Assembly: GCA_024642185.1 (NCBI GenBank)
Contig: JAHEBR010000030.1
Coordinates: 1 to 14,730, forward strand
From: Marivivens sp.
GTDB lineage: Bacteria > Pseudomonadota > Alphaproteobacteria > Rhodobacterales > Rhodobacteraceae
DNA length: 14,730 nucleotides
Direction: 5' to 3'
In this document: piece by piece, positions 1 through 10,127 of the stretch
Numbering within the stretch: position 1 is the stretch's first letter
Layout: every line of letters begins with the position of its first letter
Notes under the pieces: generated by a model
Database searches by the model: none
What the model saw: only the letters and a program-made list of their open reading frames with translations
What the model was told of the DNA's origin: nothing
Program-made: the position numbers and the translations under genes

Positions 1-534
1 CTCTTCAAGATCGCCAACGATATGCGCCTTCTGGGCTCTGGCCCCCGCTCGGGCCTTGGCGAATTGATCCTGCCGGAAAACGAGCCCGGCTCGTCGATCA
101 TGCCCGGCAAGGTCAACCCCACGCAGGCCGAGGCGCTGACCATGGTCTGCGCCCATGTGATGGGCAACGACGCTGCCGTGGGCTTTGCCGGCTCGCAGGG
201 CCATTTCGAGCTCAACGTCTATAACCCGATGATGAGCTATAACGTCCTGCAATCCATGCAGCTTCTGGGCGATGCGGCCTCGTCCTTCACCGACAACATG
301 GTGGTGGGCACGCAGGCCAATACCGCGCGGATCGACAAGCTGATGAAGGAAAGCCTGATGCTGGTGACAGCGCTTGCGCCCACTATCGGCTATGACAATG
401 CCACCAAGGTCGCCAAGACCGCGCACAAGAACGGCACAACCCTGCGGGAAGAAGCGATCGCGCTCGGCTTTGTCGATGGCGAGACCTTCGACAAGATCGT
501 CCGCCCCGAAGACATGATCGGCCCGAAAGGCTGA
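1..534 (+). CDS. fumC: Class II fumarate hydratase (fumarase C), C-terminal part, cut by the left window edge
   Basis: Fumarase C interconverts fumarate and L-malate in the cytosolic TCA cycle as an oxygen-stable homotetramer. The reading frame is open from base 1, so the gene begins outside the window; 177 residues are visible of a family length near 460. The superfamily signature GSSIMPGKVNP lies at visible residues 30-40. It holds the catalytic serine of the mobile SS loop and the lysine and asparagine that bind substrate. The following stretch (GSQGHFELNVYNPMM and later TALAPTIGYDNATKVAK) matches the C-terminal half of FumC rather than aspartase or argininosuccinate lyase. Aspartase shares the signature, but the GFAGSQGHFELNVYNP run favours fumarase. 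The stop codon at 532-534 is followed after two bases by the next gene's ATG, so fumC leads a short operon. Confidence 0.95.
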   Translation, partial: LFKIANDMRLLGSGPRSGLGELILPENEPGSSIMPGKVNPTQAEALTMVCAHVMGNDAAVGFAGSQGHFELNVYNPMMSYNVLQSMQLLGDAASSFTDNMVVGTQANTARIDKLMKESLMLVTALAPTIGYDNATKVAKTAHKNGTTLREEAIALGFVDGETFDKIVRPEDMIGPKG

Positions 535-536
535 TC

Positions 537-716
537 ATGGCGACGCCGATCAGCCTCAACAAGGTCCGTAAAGAGAAGAGCCGCGCCGAGGCCAAGGCTC
601 AGGCCGATGCCAACGCGGCCAAATTCGGCCGCACCAAGGCGCAGCGCCTTCTCGAGACCGCCCGCGAAGACCTCGCGGCTCGGCGGCTCGATCAGTTGAA
701 GTTTGACGACGAATGA
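537..716 (+). CDS. DUF4169 family small protein
   Basis: This gene encodes 59 residues. It starts with ATG two bases after the fumC stop, and an AAAGG ribosome-binding site (about 526-530) lies inside the end of fumC. The protein is a single highly charged, probably helical stretch. It begins MATPISLNKVRKEKSRAEAK, has a central ADANAAKFGRTKAQR core, and ends in LDQLKFDDE. That pattern (an N-terminal NL-x-R/K-A-R-K segment, the NAAKFGRTKAQR block and a charged tail) is typical of DUF4169, a family of unknown function found mostly in alphaproteobacteria and often next to fumC and a ribbon-helix-helix gene. There is no signal peptide, membrane segment or cysteine. Its stop overlaps the next start in an ATGA, pointing to translational coupling. 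A role in nucleic-acid binding is only a guess from the basic composition. Confidence 0.85.
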   Translation: MATPISLNKVRKEKSRAEAKAQADANAAKFGRTKAQRLLETAREDLAARRLDQLKFDDE

Positions 717-937
717 GCGGCCGCCCCGTCAAGCGATCGCTGACGCTCAAGGGGCACCGCACCTCTGTCTCGCTTGAAGATGAATTCTGGCGGGCATTCC
801 GCGCCGCGGCCGAGGAAGAGGGCCGGACCCTCAATTCCCTCGCCGCCGAGATCGACGCAGGCCGGGGCGACGTTGGCCTGGCTTCGGCGATCCGCGTCTG
901 GGTTCTACAGCGGCTTCAGCGGCGCACGGTCGGATAG
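713..937 (+). CDS. Ribbon-helix-helix domain protein (RHH_4 type)
   Basis: This gene encodes 74 residues. The ATG overlaps the DUF4169 stop by 4 bp (ATGA) and has no strong ribosome-binding site of its own, so it probably depends on re-initiation. Residues 8-25 (RSLTLKGHRTSVSLEDEF) form the beta strand and helix start of a ribbon-helix-helix fold. WRAFRAAAEEEGRTLNSLAAEID makes up the two helices. This matches the small alphaproteobacterial RHH_4 family, members of which have been mislabelled aryl-sulfate sulfotransferase in databases. RHH proteins bind DNA as dimers through the strand pair, so a role as a small regulator, perhaps of this operon, is reasonable but inferred. No toxin partner is visible. 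The last 22 bp overlap the 3' end of the small gene on the opposite strand. Confidence 0.85.
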   Translation: MSGRPVKRSLTLKGHRTSVSLEDEFWRAFRAAAEEEGRTLNSLAAEIDAGRGDVGLASAIRVWVLQRLQRRTVG

Positions 938-1155
938 ATCGACTCGCGGATCGTCCGCATGTCGATGCGTTCGAGCTTGGAATCGAGACGGCTCGGATAG
1001 GCCTGAACCGGCTTCGGCGTCAGTTGATAATCAAAGAGGTCGTCGAGGCCGTAATAGGTCCGGCGCAATCCCAGTTTGAACATCCAGTTCGCGGCCGTGT
1101 AGTGAACTCTGCGCCAATACCCCACCTGGGTGCGCCGTTTACGAATATACGACAT
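916..1155 (-). CDS. Small hypothetical protein, basic and aromatic-rich
   Basis: I do not recognise this family. The 79 residues start with the basic MSYIRKRRTQ and are rich in Tyr, Trp and Arg up to about residue 36. A polar segment YGLDDLFDYQLTPKPVQAYP follows, then a charged tail LERIDMRTIRESIYPTVRR. There is no signal peptide or membrane segment. Codons are GC-rich at third positions in the second half, like real genes nearby, which supports coding. An upstream in-frame TTG (1203) would add 17 residues, but those codons coincide with a strong hairpin (1159-1199) better explained as RNA structure, so I prefer the ATG at 1155. The only ribosome-binding-like GGA sits in that hairpin. The gene converges with the ribbon-helix-helix gene and overlaps it by 22 bp. 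It could be spurious, but a conserved small protein seems more likely. Confidence 0.5.
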   Translation of the reverse strand: MSYIRKRRTQVGYWRRVHYTAANWMFKLGLRRTYYGLDDLFDYQLTPKPVQAYPSRLDSKLERIDMRTIRESIYPTVRR

Positions 1156-1158
1156 AAC

Positions 1159-1199
1159 ATCAATCCAATTTGGCGGCCCCCACCGCAATTGGGATTGAT
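1159..1199 (-). promoter_or_regulatory. Long imperfect hairpin just upstream of the small hypothetical gene's ATG
   Basis: Three paired blocks nest here: ATCAATCC (1159-1166) with GGATTGAT (1192-1199), AATT (1167-1170) with AATT (1187-1190), and GCGG (1173-1176) with CCGC (1183-1186). The loop is six bases. The bulges are T1171-G1172 and G1191, giving 16 base pairs in all. On the minus strand it ends three bases before the ATG at 1155 and holds the only GGA that could act as a ribosome-binding site. No T-run follows on either strand, so it is not a standard terminator. A translation-controlling structure is the simplest reading; a small palindromic repeat element is the alternative. Confidence 0.6.
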
Positions 1200-1203
1200 A
1201 CAA

Positions 1204-1413
1204 ACTTTAGCGCCGATTGCGCCTCAAAATTGCCCCATTTTGACACGTATTTCCTGGCGCTTGATCCTTAACGATCTGTAAATGTTCGCTTTTGCGAAAA
1301 TTGAGCGCCACATTTTGCCCACATTTTGGTTAACGCACCCGCTGGAGACAGCCGCTATTGCAGCGATTTGCGCGACAATCAAAAAATGAGCATCAGATTG
1401 TTCCAAAGCGACA
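1204..1413. other. AT-rich intergenic region with repeated CATTTTG motifs
   Basis: This stretch is much richer in A+T than its surroundings and carries no convincing gene. It holds a perfect inverted repeat CAAAAT/ATTTTG (1225-1242) and two tandem copies of CCACATTTTG set 11 bp apart (1308-1317, 1319-1328). It also holds a small hairpin TTCGC-TTTT-GCGAA (1285-1298), flanked by an imperfect inverted repeat TGGCGCTTGAT/ATTGAGCGCCA (1255-1265, 1300-1310). The stretch lies downstream of the P450 stop and upstream of the small leftward gene, so it probably carries that gene's promoter and binding sites. I could not assign a -35/-10 pair. Confidence 0.5.
1308..1328. repeat. Tandem direct repeat CCACATTTTG, 11-bp period
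   Basis: Two identical 10-bp copies (1308-1317 and 1319-1328) are separated by one base, so they lie on the same face of the helix one turn apart. Further CATTTTG or CAAAAT elements lie at 1225-1242. This spacing is what a cooperatively bound operator would show, but no regulator can be named. Confidence 0.5.
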
Positions 1414-2775
1414 CTAGGCCTGGATCGAATCGCGGGGAGTCATGGCCAGCCATATCCCCTCTTTCGCACGCACCGTCAGATGTGCGACCGGTTGAGGCAC
1501 CCGGCCCTCCACCGGGGCGAAAGAGAAGGCTCCAACCAGTTTTGACAGCATGACGACCCCCTCGGCCATCGCAAAACCTGCGCCGGTGCAGACCCGGGGG
1601 CCGCTGGAAAATGGCATATACGCTTCTCTTGCCGAGGCCTTGCCTTCCTCCGTCGACCAGCGGGCCGGATCGAAGCCATCCGGGTTCGCCCAGAGCCTTT
1701 CATGGCGATGCAGATGCCAGGGAGAGAGGACGATTTGCGATCCTCTGGCGACCTTCCGGTTGCGGAACTCCTCAATTTTCGATGCCTCGCGCACCATCAT
1801 TGGCACCGGCGGATAAAGCCGGAGCGCCTCGCGGAACACATCCCGTGTAACCCTCAGCGACGACAAGGACGAAAACTCAGCCCCCAGCCCAACGGCCTCT
1901 TTGGCGACCTTGTCCTGCCACTCGGGATGGGTGGCCAGAAGGTAGAGCGCCCATGACAGCGCCGAGGCGCTGGTCTCGTGGCCGGCCAGAAAGAAGATCG
2001 CGACCTGATCGACCATCTCTGCGAGATCAAAGCGCTCACCAGTCTCAGGATCGACTGTGGACATGATCTTTGTGGCAAGGTCATTCGGCGCAGACCCTGC
2101 GCCAATCTCTGCCAAGCGTTGCGCGGTCAGCTCGTGGATCAGGTGACGGATGCGTGCAGCCGTGGCCCGCGCCTCGGGCCGGAAAAGGCGCGGCATCCAA
2201 GCCGGGAGCGGCACAAAGGCGGCAAGGTTTAGGATCGGCTGGCTGCGCTGATGGTCGCGGAAGGCTTCGAAGACATCCTTGGCCAACTTATGTTCGATGG
2301 GGATCGAAAAGAGTGTCCTGAAGATAATGTCGGCGGCGGCGTGGCTCGCCTCACCTTCGATCTCGACCGGCCCGTCGCCCGCAGCGCCAAGCCGCGCGAC
2401 GGCCGCATCAGCAGCAGCCAGCATGGCGGGAAAGGTATCGCGCAGACGCCCACCCTCGAAGGCCGGGTCGATGATCCGCCGCTGTCGCTTCCATTTCGCG
2501 CCATTGGTGACAAAGACCGACTGGCCAAGGAGAAGCCGCAACCCCTCGCTGATGCGGGAAGATTTCGGAAAATCGTCGGGGCGTTCGTTCAAAACCCGCC
2601 GGATCAGCACCGGATCATTGATAAGATAGGAGCGGAAGAGTGGCGTGCGAAATTCGGCCATCCAGGCGCGGTAAAGGTGCTCGGGTTGTGCCGAAAGGAT
2701 GTCTTGCCGGAAGAGGCGCAGATACCGCCAAAGAGAAACGCGGCGCGGGCGGGCGGCGGGCTTGGGAGGGATCAT
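1414..2775 (-). CDS. Cytochrome P450
   Basis: This is a 453-residue heme-thiolate monooxygenase that would insert one oxygen atom into an organic substrate using electrons from a redox partner not encoded here. The hallmarks are complete. The I-helix oxygen-activation motif AGHETSA is at 264-270 (Thr268). The K-helix ExxR is EALR at 316-319. The PERF-like region GFDPARW is at 367-373. The heme loop FSSGPRVCTG is at 389-398 with axial Cys396. The C-helix WKRQRR (95-100) fits the heme-propionate contact. There is no N-terminal membrane anchor, so it should be soluble or peripheral. The ATG overlaps the stop of the upstream hydrolase gene (ATGA, 2772-2775), so the two are translationally coupled. 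The substrate is unknown; the sequence does not let me name a CYP family. No ferredoxin or reductase is visible in the window. Confidence 0.95.
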   Translation of the reverse strand: MIPPKPAARPRRVSLWRYLRLFRQDILSAQPEHLYRAWMAEFRTPLFRSYLINDPVLIRRVLNERPDDFPKSSRISEGLRLLLGQSVFVTNGAKWKRQRRIIDPAFEGGRLRDTFPAMLAAADAAVARLGAAGDGPVEIEGEASHAAADIIFRTLFSIPIEHKLAKDVFEAFRDHQRSQPILNLAAFVPLPAWMPRLFRPEARATAARIRHLIHELTAQRLAEIGAGSAPNDLATKIMSTVDPETGERFDLAEMVDQVAIFFLAGHETSASALSWALYLLATHPEWQDKVAKEAVGLGAEFSSLSSLRVTRDVFREALRLYPPVPMMVREASKIEEFRNRKVARGSQIVLSPWHLHRHERLWANPDGFDPARWSTEEGKASAREAYMPFSSGPRVCTGAGFAMAEGVVMLSKLVGAFSFAPVEGRVPQPVAHLTVRAKEGIWLAMTPRDSIQA

Positions 2776-4019
2776 GGCGTCATCCCGCTGTAGCCCGAGG
2801 TCGGCGCTGCGATCCGGCTTTTTGAAGGTGCGCGCCCTTTGAAACGCTCGGCCAAAGTTTGCGGCCCGGCTGTGATCCGGAAGTAGTCATAGTCGCCCGG
2901 TCGGTCGAAGGCGCAAAGATACTGGAAATGCAGCCGGAAAAAGCGCCAGCGCAGCGCTTTCCAGCGTGCGGGGCTAAGGGTCTGGGTAAAGGCGGCCGAA
3001 AGGACCAGCGGCCAGCGCTGATCTTCGGGGGCAACGCCCGAAACCGCCACCGGATCGCAGAGCGCAAAAGCACAGCCATCGCCGGGGGCTGTCACATCGA
3101 CCCATGTAATCGCTTCGCAGGTGGCAAGAAGATGTAAGTCGGCCCGCAGCTCGTGGGCGTCCGGAAGAAAGGAGACCATTGGCACCACCTGCCCCAACGT
3201 GAGGAGCGCCAAGGGCGGATGCTCCTTGGGGAGTTTCCGGTCGCGGACAAGTTGGGCCAGCGCCGAGATCGCGAGGTGTGCGCCTGAGGAATGGCCGACC
3301 ACCAAGACCTCGTCCGCCACGCCCCCACTCAAGGCATCCCGGATGTGATCGGCAAAGGCCGAGATCCGGGTGCTCTGCGCGGGCGGATGCGCGCCGCGCC
3401 AGCGGGCCGAGAAGGCATAATCGTGCATCAGGTAATAGGCAAAGAGCCGGTGATCGAGCCGCTTGAAGGCACGCAGTAGGGCGATGGCGGCGACCACGCC
3501 CACGCCCGCCGCAAGCCAGCCGAAAAGAAGTCCGCCAAACCCTGCCAAACCCAAGAGCCAGACCACGAACCGAGCCGCCAGCCATCCCGCGATAACCGAG
3601 ATAGCCAGTTGCCCCAAGAGCATCCCCACCGGATAGAGCGCAGCAATCACCGGCCCCTTCCTCAGGCGCATGAGCCGCCTCAGCGCGCCGGTCGAGATAT
3701 AGATCCACGCCGTTCGCAGAAGCTGGAGATAGGTCGCGGGGATCGAGCGGGCCATGCTGCCCTGCACGATGTCCGACCAGACCAGCACATCGACCTCGGC
3801 CTCAACCTCGGCCCCCTCGATCTGTGCCTCAACGCTCCAGCCATAGGTGCCGCCCGCCTCGCGCGGGCGCAGCGCCAGATCATAGCCGCTGATCGCCGCC
3901 TGTGCGGCCCCTTCCTTGCGGTAGAGTTCGCGGTAGCGGCGCGGGGGAATAGGATCGTAGCCGGGGATATAGATCACCCGCCTGCGCCTCACCTGCCCTG
4001 CTGTCTCGCCCACACTCAA
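2772..4019 (-). CDS. Membrane-anchored alpha/beta-hydrolase-like protein of unknown function
   Basis: This gene encodes about 415 residues. After a basic start, VIYIPGYDPIPPRRYRELY (15-33) resembles the first strand and oxyanion region of an alpha/beta hydrolase. Residues 123-146 and 147-183 are hydrophobic and predict two or three membrane segments in the middle of the protein. VLVVGHSSGAHLA (238-250) then gives the nucleophile elbow GHSSG, with Ser244 the likely nucleophile. Acid and base candidates are Asp308 or Asp314 and His364, but these are unproven. A catalytic domain split by membrane helices is unusual. The start is uncertain: the longest frame begins with TTG at 4019, and GTG at 3992 just before the RRRR run is an alternative. 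The gene lies 56 bp after ccdA and overlaps the P450 by 4 bp, suggesting it handles a lipid-like or ester substrate or product of the P450. That link is inference. Confidence 0.75.
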   Translation of the reverse strand: MSVGETAGQVRRRRVIYIPGYDPIPPRRYRELYRKEGAAQAAISGYDLALRPREAGGTYGWSVEAQIEGAEVEAEVDVLVWSDIVQGSMARSIPATYLQLLRTAWIYISTGALRRLMRLRKGPVIAALYPVGMLLGQLAISVIAGWLAARFVVWLLGLAGFGGLLFGWLAAGVGVVAAIALLRAFKRLDHRLFAYYLMHDYAFSARWRGAHPPAQSTRISAFADHIRDALSGGVADEVLVVGHSSGAHLAISALAQLVRDRKLPKEHPPLALLTLGQVVPMVSFLPDAHELRADLHLLATCEAITWVDVTAPGDGCAFALCDPVAVSGVAPEDQRWPLVLSAAFTQTLSPARWKALRWRFFRLHFQYLCAFDRPGDYDYFRITAGPQTLAERFKGRAPSKSRIAAPTSGYSGMTP

Positions 4020-4075
4020 GCCCGCCCTGTCCCACTGTCGGCAAGACTAGCGCGGTCGCGGCGAAAGGACAGCCC

Positions 4076-4837
4076 CTAGCCGAGTGCTGCGAGGCCCGGA
4101 AGCGTTTCAAGGAGCCAATAGCTGAGTGCGCTGAACTGGCCGGTGATCATCAGAAGGCCCACGGTCCACAAAAGAAGGCCCGAGACCTTCTCGATCCGGT
4201 CCATGTGCCGTTTCATCCAGCCCATGACGCCCTTGAGGCTCGGGAAGAAGGCGGCGACCGCCAGAAACGGCAGACCAAGGCCTAGCGCGTAGGCAGCAAG
4301 AAGGATCGTTCCCCGCGCCACGCTGCCTTCCGAGGCGGCAAGCCCGAGGATCGCCCCGAGGATCGGGCCGAGGCAGGGGGTCCAGCCGAAGGCGAAGGCG
4401 AGGCCAAGGAGATAGGCCCCGAAAGCCGAGCCGCCCCGGTTGCCCGCATCGAGCCTTGCTTCCTGATCGAGAAAGCGGATGCGGAAGACGCCGAGAAAAT
4501 GCGCGCCGAACACCATGATGAGGATACCGGCGCCAAAGAGGAACCAGTCCTGCCATTGCAGGAAGAGCCGCCCCACGGCCGAGAAGGCAAAGCCCAAGAG
4601 CAGAAAAACCGTCGAAAGTCCGAGGACGAAGAACGCCGCCGACAGGAGTGCCCGCCGCCGTGCCCGGCCCGAATGATCCATATCCGCAACGCTCACCCCG
4701 CCCATATAGGCAAGATAGGGCGGCACGATCGGCAAGACGCAGGGCGAGAGGAACGACAGGAGGCCAGCCGCCAACGCGATCAGCATGGCGGGCAGGAGCG
4801 AGGCGTCGAGAAGGGTGGCGGTGTCGAGCATGGGCAT
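4076..4837 (-). CDS. ccdA: Cytochrome c biogenesis protein CcdA (thiol-disulfide reductant transporter)
   Basis: CcdA, the short homologue of the DsbD membrane domain, carries electrons from cytosolic thioredoxin across the inner membrane to periplasmic thiol proteins such as CcmG/CcsX. This supports cytochrome c maturation. The 253 residues contain about six hydrophobic segments. The two essential cysteines sit in their classic settings: FLSPCVLPIVPPYLAYMGG with Cys33, and FGWTPCLGPILG with Cys155. The length is normal for the family. Two ATGs are possible, at 4837 and 4831. GAGG lies 8 bases before the first, and AAAGGA lies 7 bases before the second, so the start is ambiguous by two residues. 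The gene is separated from rne by a terminator, so it should begin a new transcription unit that may continue into the hydrolase and P450 genes. Confidence 0.93.
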   Translation of the reverse strand: MPMLDTATLLDASLLPAMLIALAAGLLSFLSPCVLPIVPPYLAYMGGVSVADMDHSGRARRRALLSAAFFVLGLSTVFLLLGFAFSAVGRLFLQWQDWFLFGAGILIMVFGAHFLGVFRIRFLDQEARLDAGNRGGSAFGAYLLGLAFAFGWTPCLGPILGAILGLAASEGSVARGTILLAAYALGLGLPFLAVAAFFPSLKGVMGWMKRHMDRIEKVSGLLLWTVGLLMITGQFSALSYWLLETLPGLAALG

Positions 4838-4914
4838 ATCCTTTGCCTCGACATAAGCGAGGCGGCGCGCAAGGTCACGCCGGAATTGCCTGCCTCACGA
4901 GAGGGTTACCCAAG

Positions 4915-4950
4915 ACAAAACGCCGCCCCCGATCTCGCGAGGGCGGCGTG
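4915..4950 (-). terminator. Rho-independent terminator of rne
   Basis: A perfect 9-bp GC-rich stem, ACGCCGCCC (4920-4928) with GGGCGGCGT (4941-4949), encloses a 12-base loop. Read on the minus strand, the stem is followed directly by TTTTGTCTTG. It lies 18 bases beyond the rne stop and before ccdA, so it should end rne transcription. Confidence 0.85.
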
Positions 4951-4967
4951 ATTGCGTTGTCAGACCC

Positions 4968-7700
<2,733 letters not shown>

Positions 7701-8141
7701 TCACACGCCGCCCCTCAGCGCGCCCTGGTGGAGCGGCTAAGGGGATGGCGTGATTTATCTGAGCGTGATGCACATGGTCAGGGGCGAGGCCCGAAAGGGC
7801 CTGTCGCATCCATCCTGTCGCCAAAGCGCAGTTCATCGCGTTTACACTCCGACCCCGCAAGCGGGGCCCGTTCATCTGCCCGGACGCGTCTGAAACCTCG
7901 CGCTGCCCAGGGCAATTCTCCGGCCCCGAGGGGCCAAATCCTCTGTCTCAGTGCCGGCTCGCTATGGCCCGAACATCCAAAACAGTGAAACTCACCGGAC
8001 GATCCCGCACGCCATCGTGCGAACGCCCGTAGTCCCTACATAAGGGGGAAAGGGGGCCAGAGACAATGGGCAAGTTTCAGACGGCTCTAGGGGAGATCTG
8101 CAATCCCCGGTTGCACCCCGTCTCACCTCCTGCTCGCCCCC
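7701..8141 (-). promoter_or_regulatory. Structured leader of rne with four GC-rich hairpins
   Basis: These 441 bases separate rne from the upstream HAD gene and hold no convincing protein gene. Four perfect stems with four-base loops occur in series: GCACG/CGTGC (8007-8020), GGCCC/GGGCC (7922-7935), CCCCG/CGGGG (7853-7866) and AGGCCC/GGGCCT (7787-7802). They would all lie in the 5' untranslated RNA of rne. In other bacteria RNase E represses its own synthesis by cutting its long leader. A similar feedback site is the likely role here, by analogy only. Confidence 0.6.
8037..8066 (-). promoter_or_regulatory. Candidate rne promoter
   Basis: On the minus strand TTGTCT (8066-8061) and TATGTA (8042-8037) are 18 bases apart, a weak match to the housekeeping consensus. 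Transcription starting near 8030 would place the first hairpin (8007-8020) close to the 5' end of the rne RNA. The match is poor enough that another site could be used. Confidence 0.3.
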
Positions 8142-8791
8142 TCAAAGAAGCCCCGATCGCGCCACCGCCTCTTCCAGAGTCGCAGCGATGTGAAACCGTG
8201 GCGGTTCGGGCTCCTCGATCGGCGGTGCCAAATCCGGGACTTGGATGGTCACGCAGCCTGCCGAGCGGGCGGCGCGAACACCTGTGTTGCTGTCTTCAAA
8301 CGCGACGCAGGCCCGCGGATCGACACCAAGCCGTGCGGCGGCTTCGAGATAGGGATCGGGCGCGGGCTTGGGTCGGGCGGAAATATCGCCACCCTGCACA
8401 TGCAAGAAAAATCCCTCCAACCCCGCCCGCGCCAGATGCCGCTCGGCCGAATGCTGACGGGTTGAGGTAACGACGGCCATAGTCACGCCCTGCCCCGCCA
8501 AAGCCTCGAGCGCCTCGCGCGCGCCGGGCTTGAGTGGGATCCCTTGGGCAAAGCGGGCTTTGATATCCTGATCCCATGCCCCGAGAAAGGCAGGAGCGGC
8601 TTCGCCAACTGCCTCGGTCACGATCCGGGCCGTCTCGTCCGAACGGGTACCGACACAGCGCAGAAAGAGCGCCTCAGGCTCGGTCACGCCGAAGGGGCCG
8701 CCTACATTGATCATGCTGTCAAGACAGAGCCGCTCACTGTCGAGCAGCAGACCGTCCATGTCGAACAAGGCATGGCGAAGCTTTGCCGGGC

Positions 8792-8795
<4 letters not shown>
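8142..8795 (-). CDS. HAD-superfamily phosphatase (phosphoglycolate phosphatase / beta-phosphoglucomutase-like)
   Basis: This is a 217-residue HAD hydrolase with an alpha-helical cap (about residues 20-85) of the beta-phosphoglucomutase/phosphoglycolate-phosphatase subfamily. Motif I is FDMDGLLLDSE, with nucleophile Asp12 and acid/base Asp14. Motif II is VVTSTRQHS (Thr110 or Ser111). Motif III is RPKPAPDPYL (Lys143). Motif IV is VAFEDSNTG (Glu167, Asp168). All catalytic residues are present, so it should be an active phosphatase or mutase on a small phosphorylated metabolite; the sequence does not fix which one. It starts with GTG, which overlaps the stop of the dctD-like gene (GTGA, 8792-8795). 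That makes it the third gene of the dctB operon and suggests coupled translation. Housekeeping repair of sugar phosphates is as likely as a link to dicarboxylate use. Confidence 0.9.
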
Positions 8796-10123
<1,328 letters not shown>

Positions 10124-10127
10124 CGCC

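Noticed and set aside
8090..8108. Short stem GGGGA/TCCCC after the HAD gene as a terminator
   Set aside because: Only five pairs with a nine-base loop and no T-run in the reading direction.
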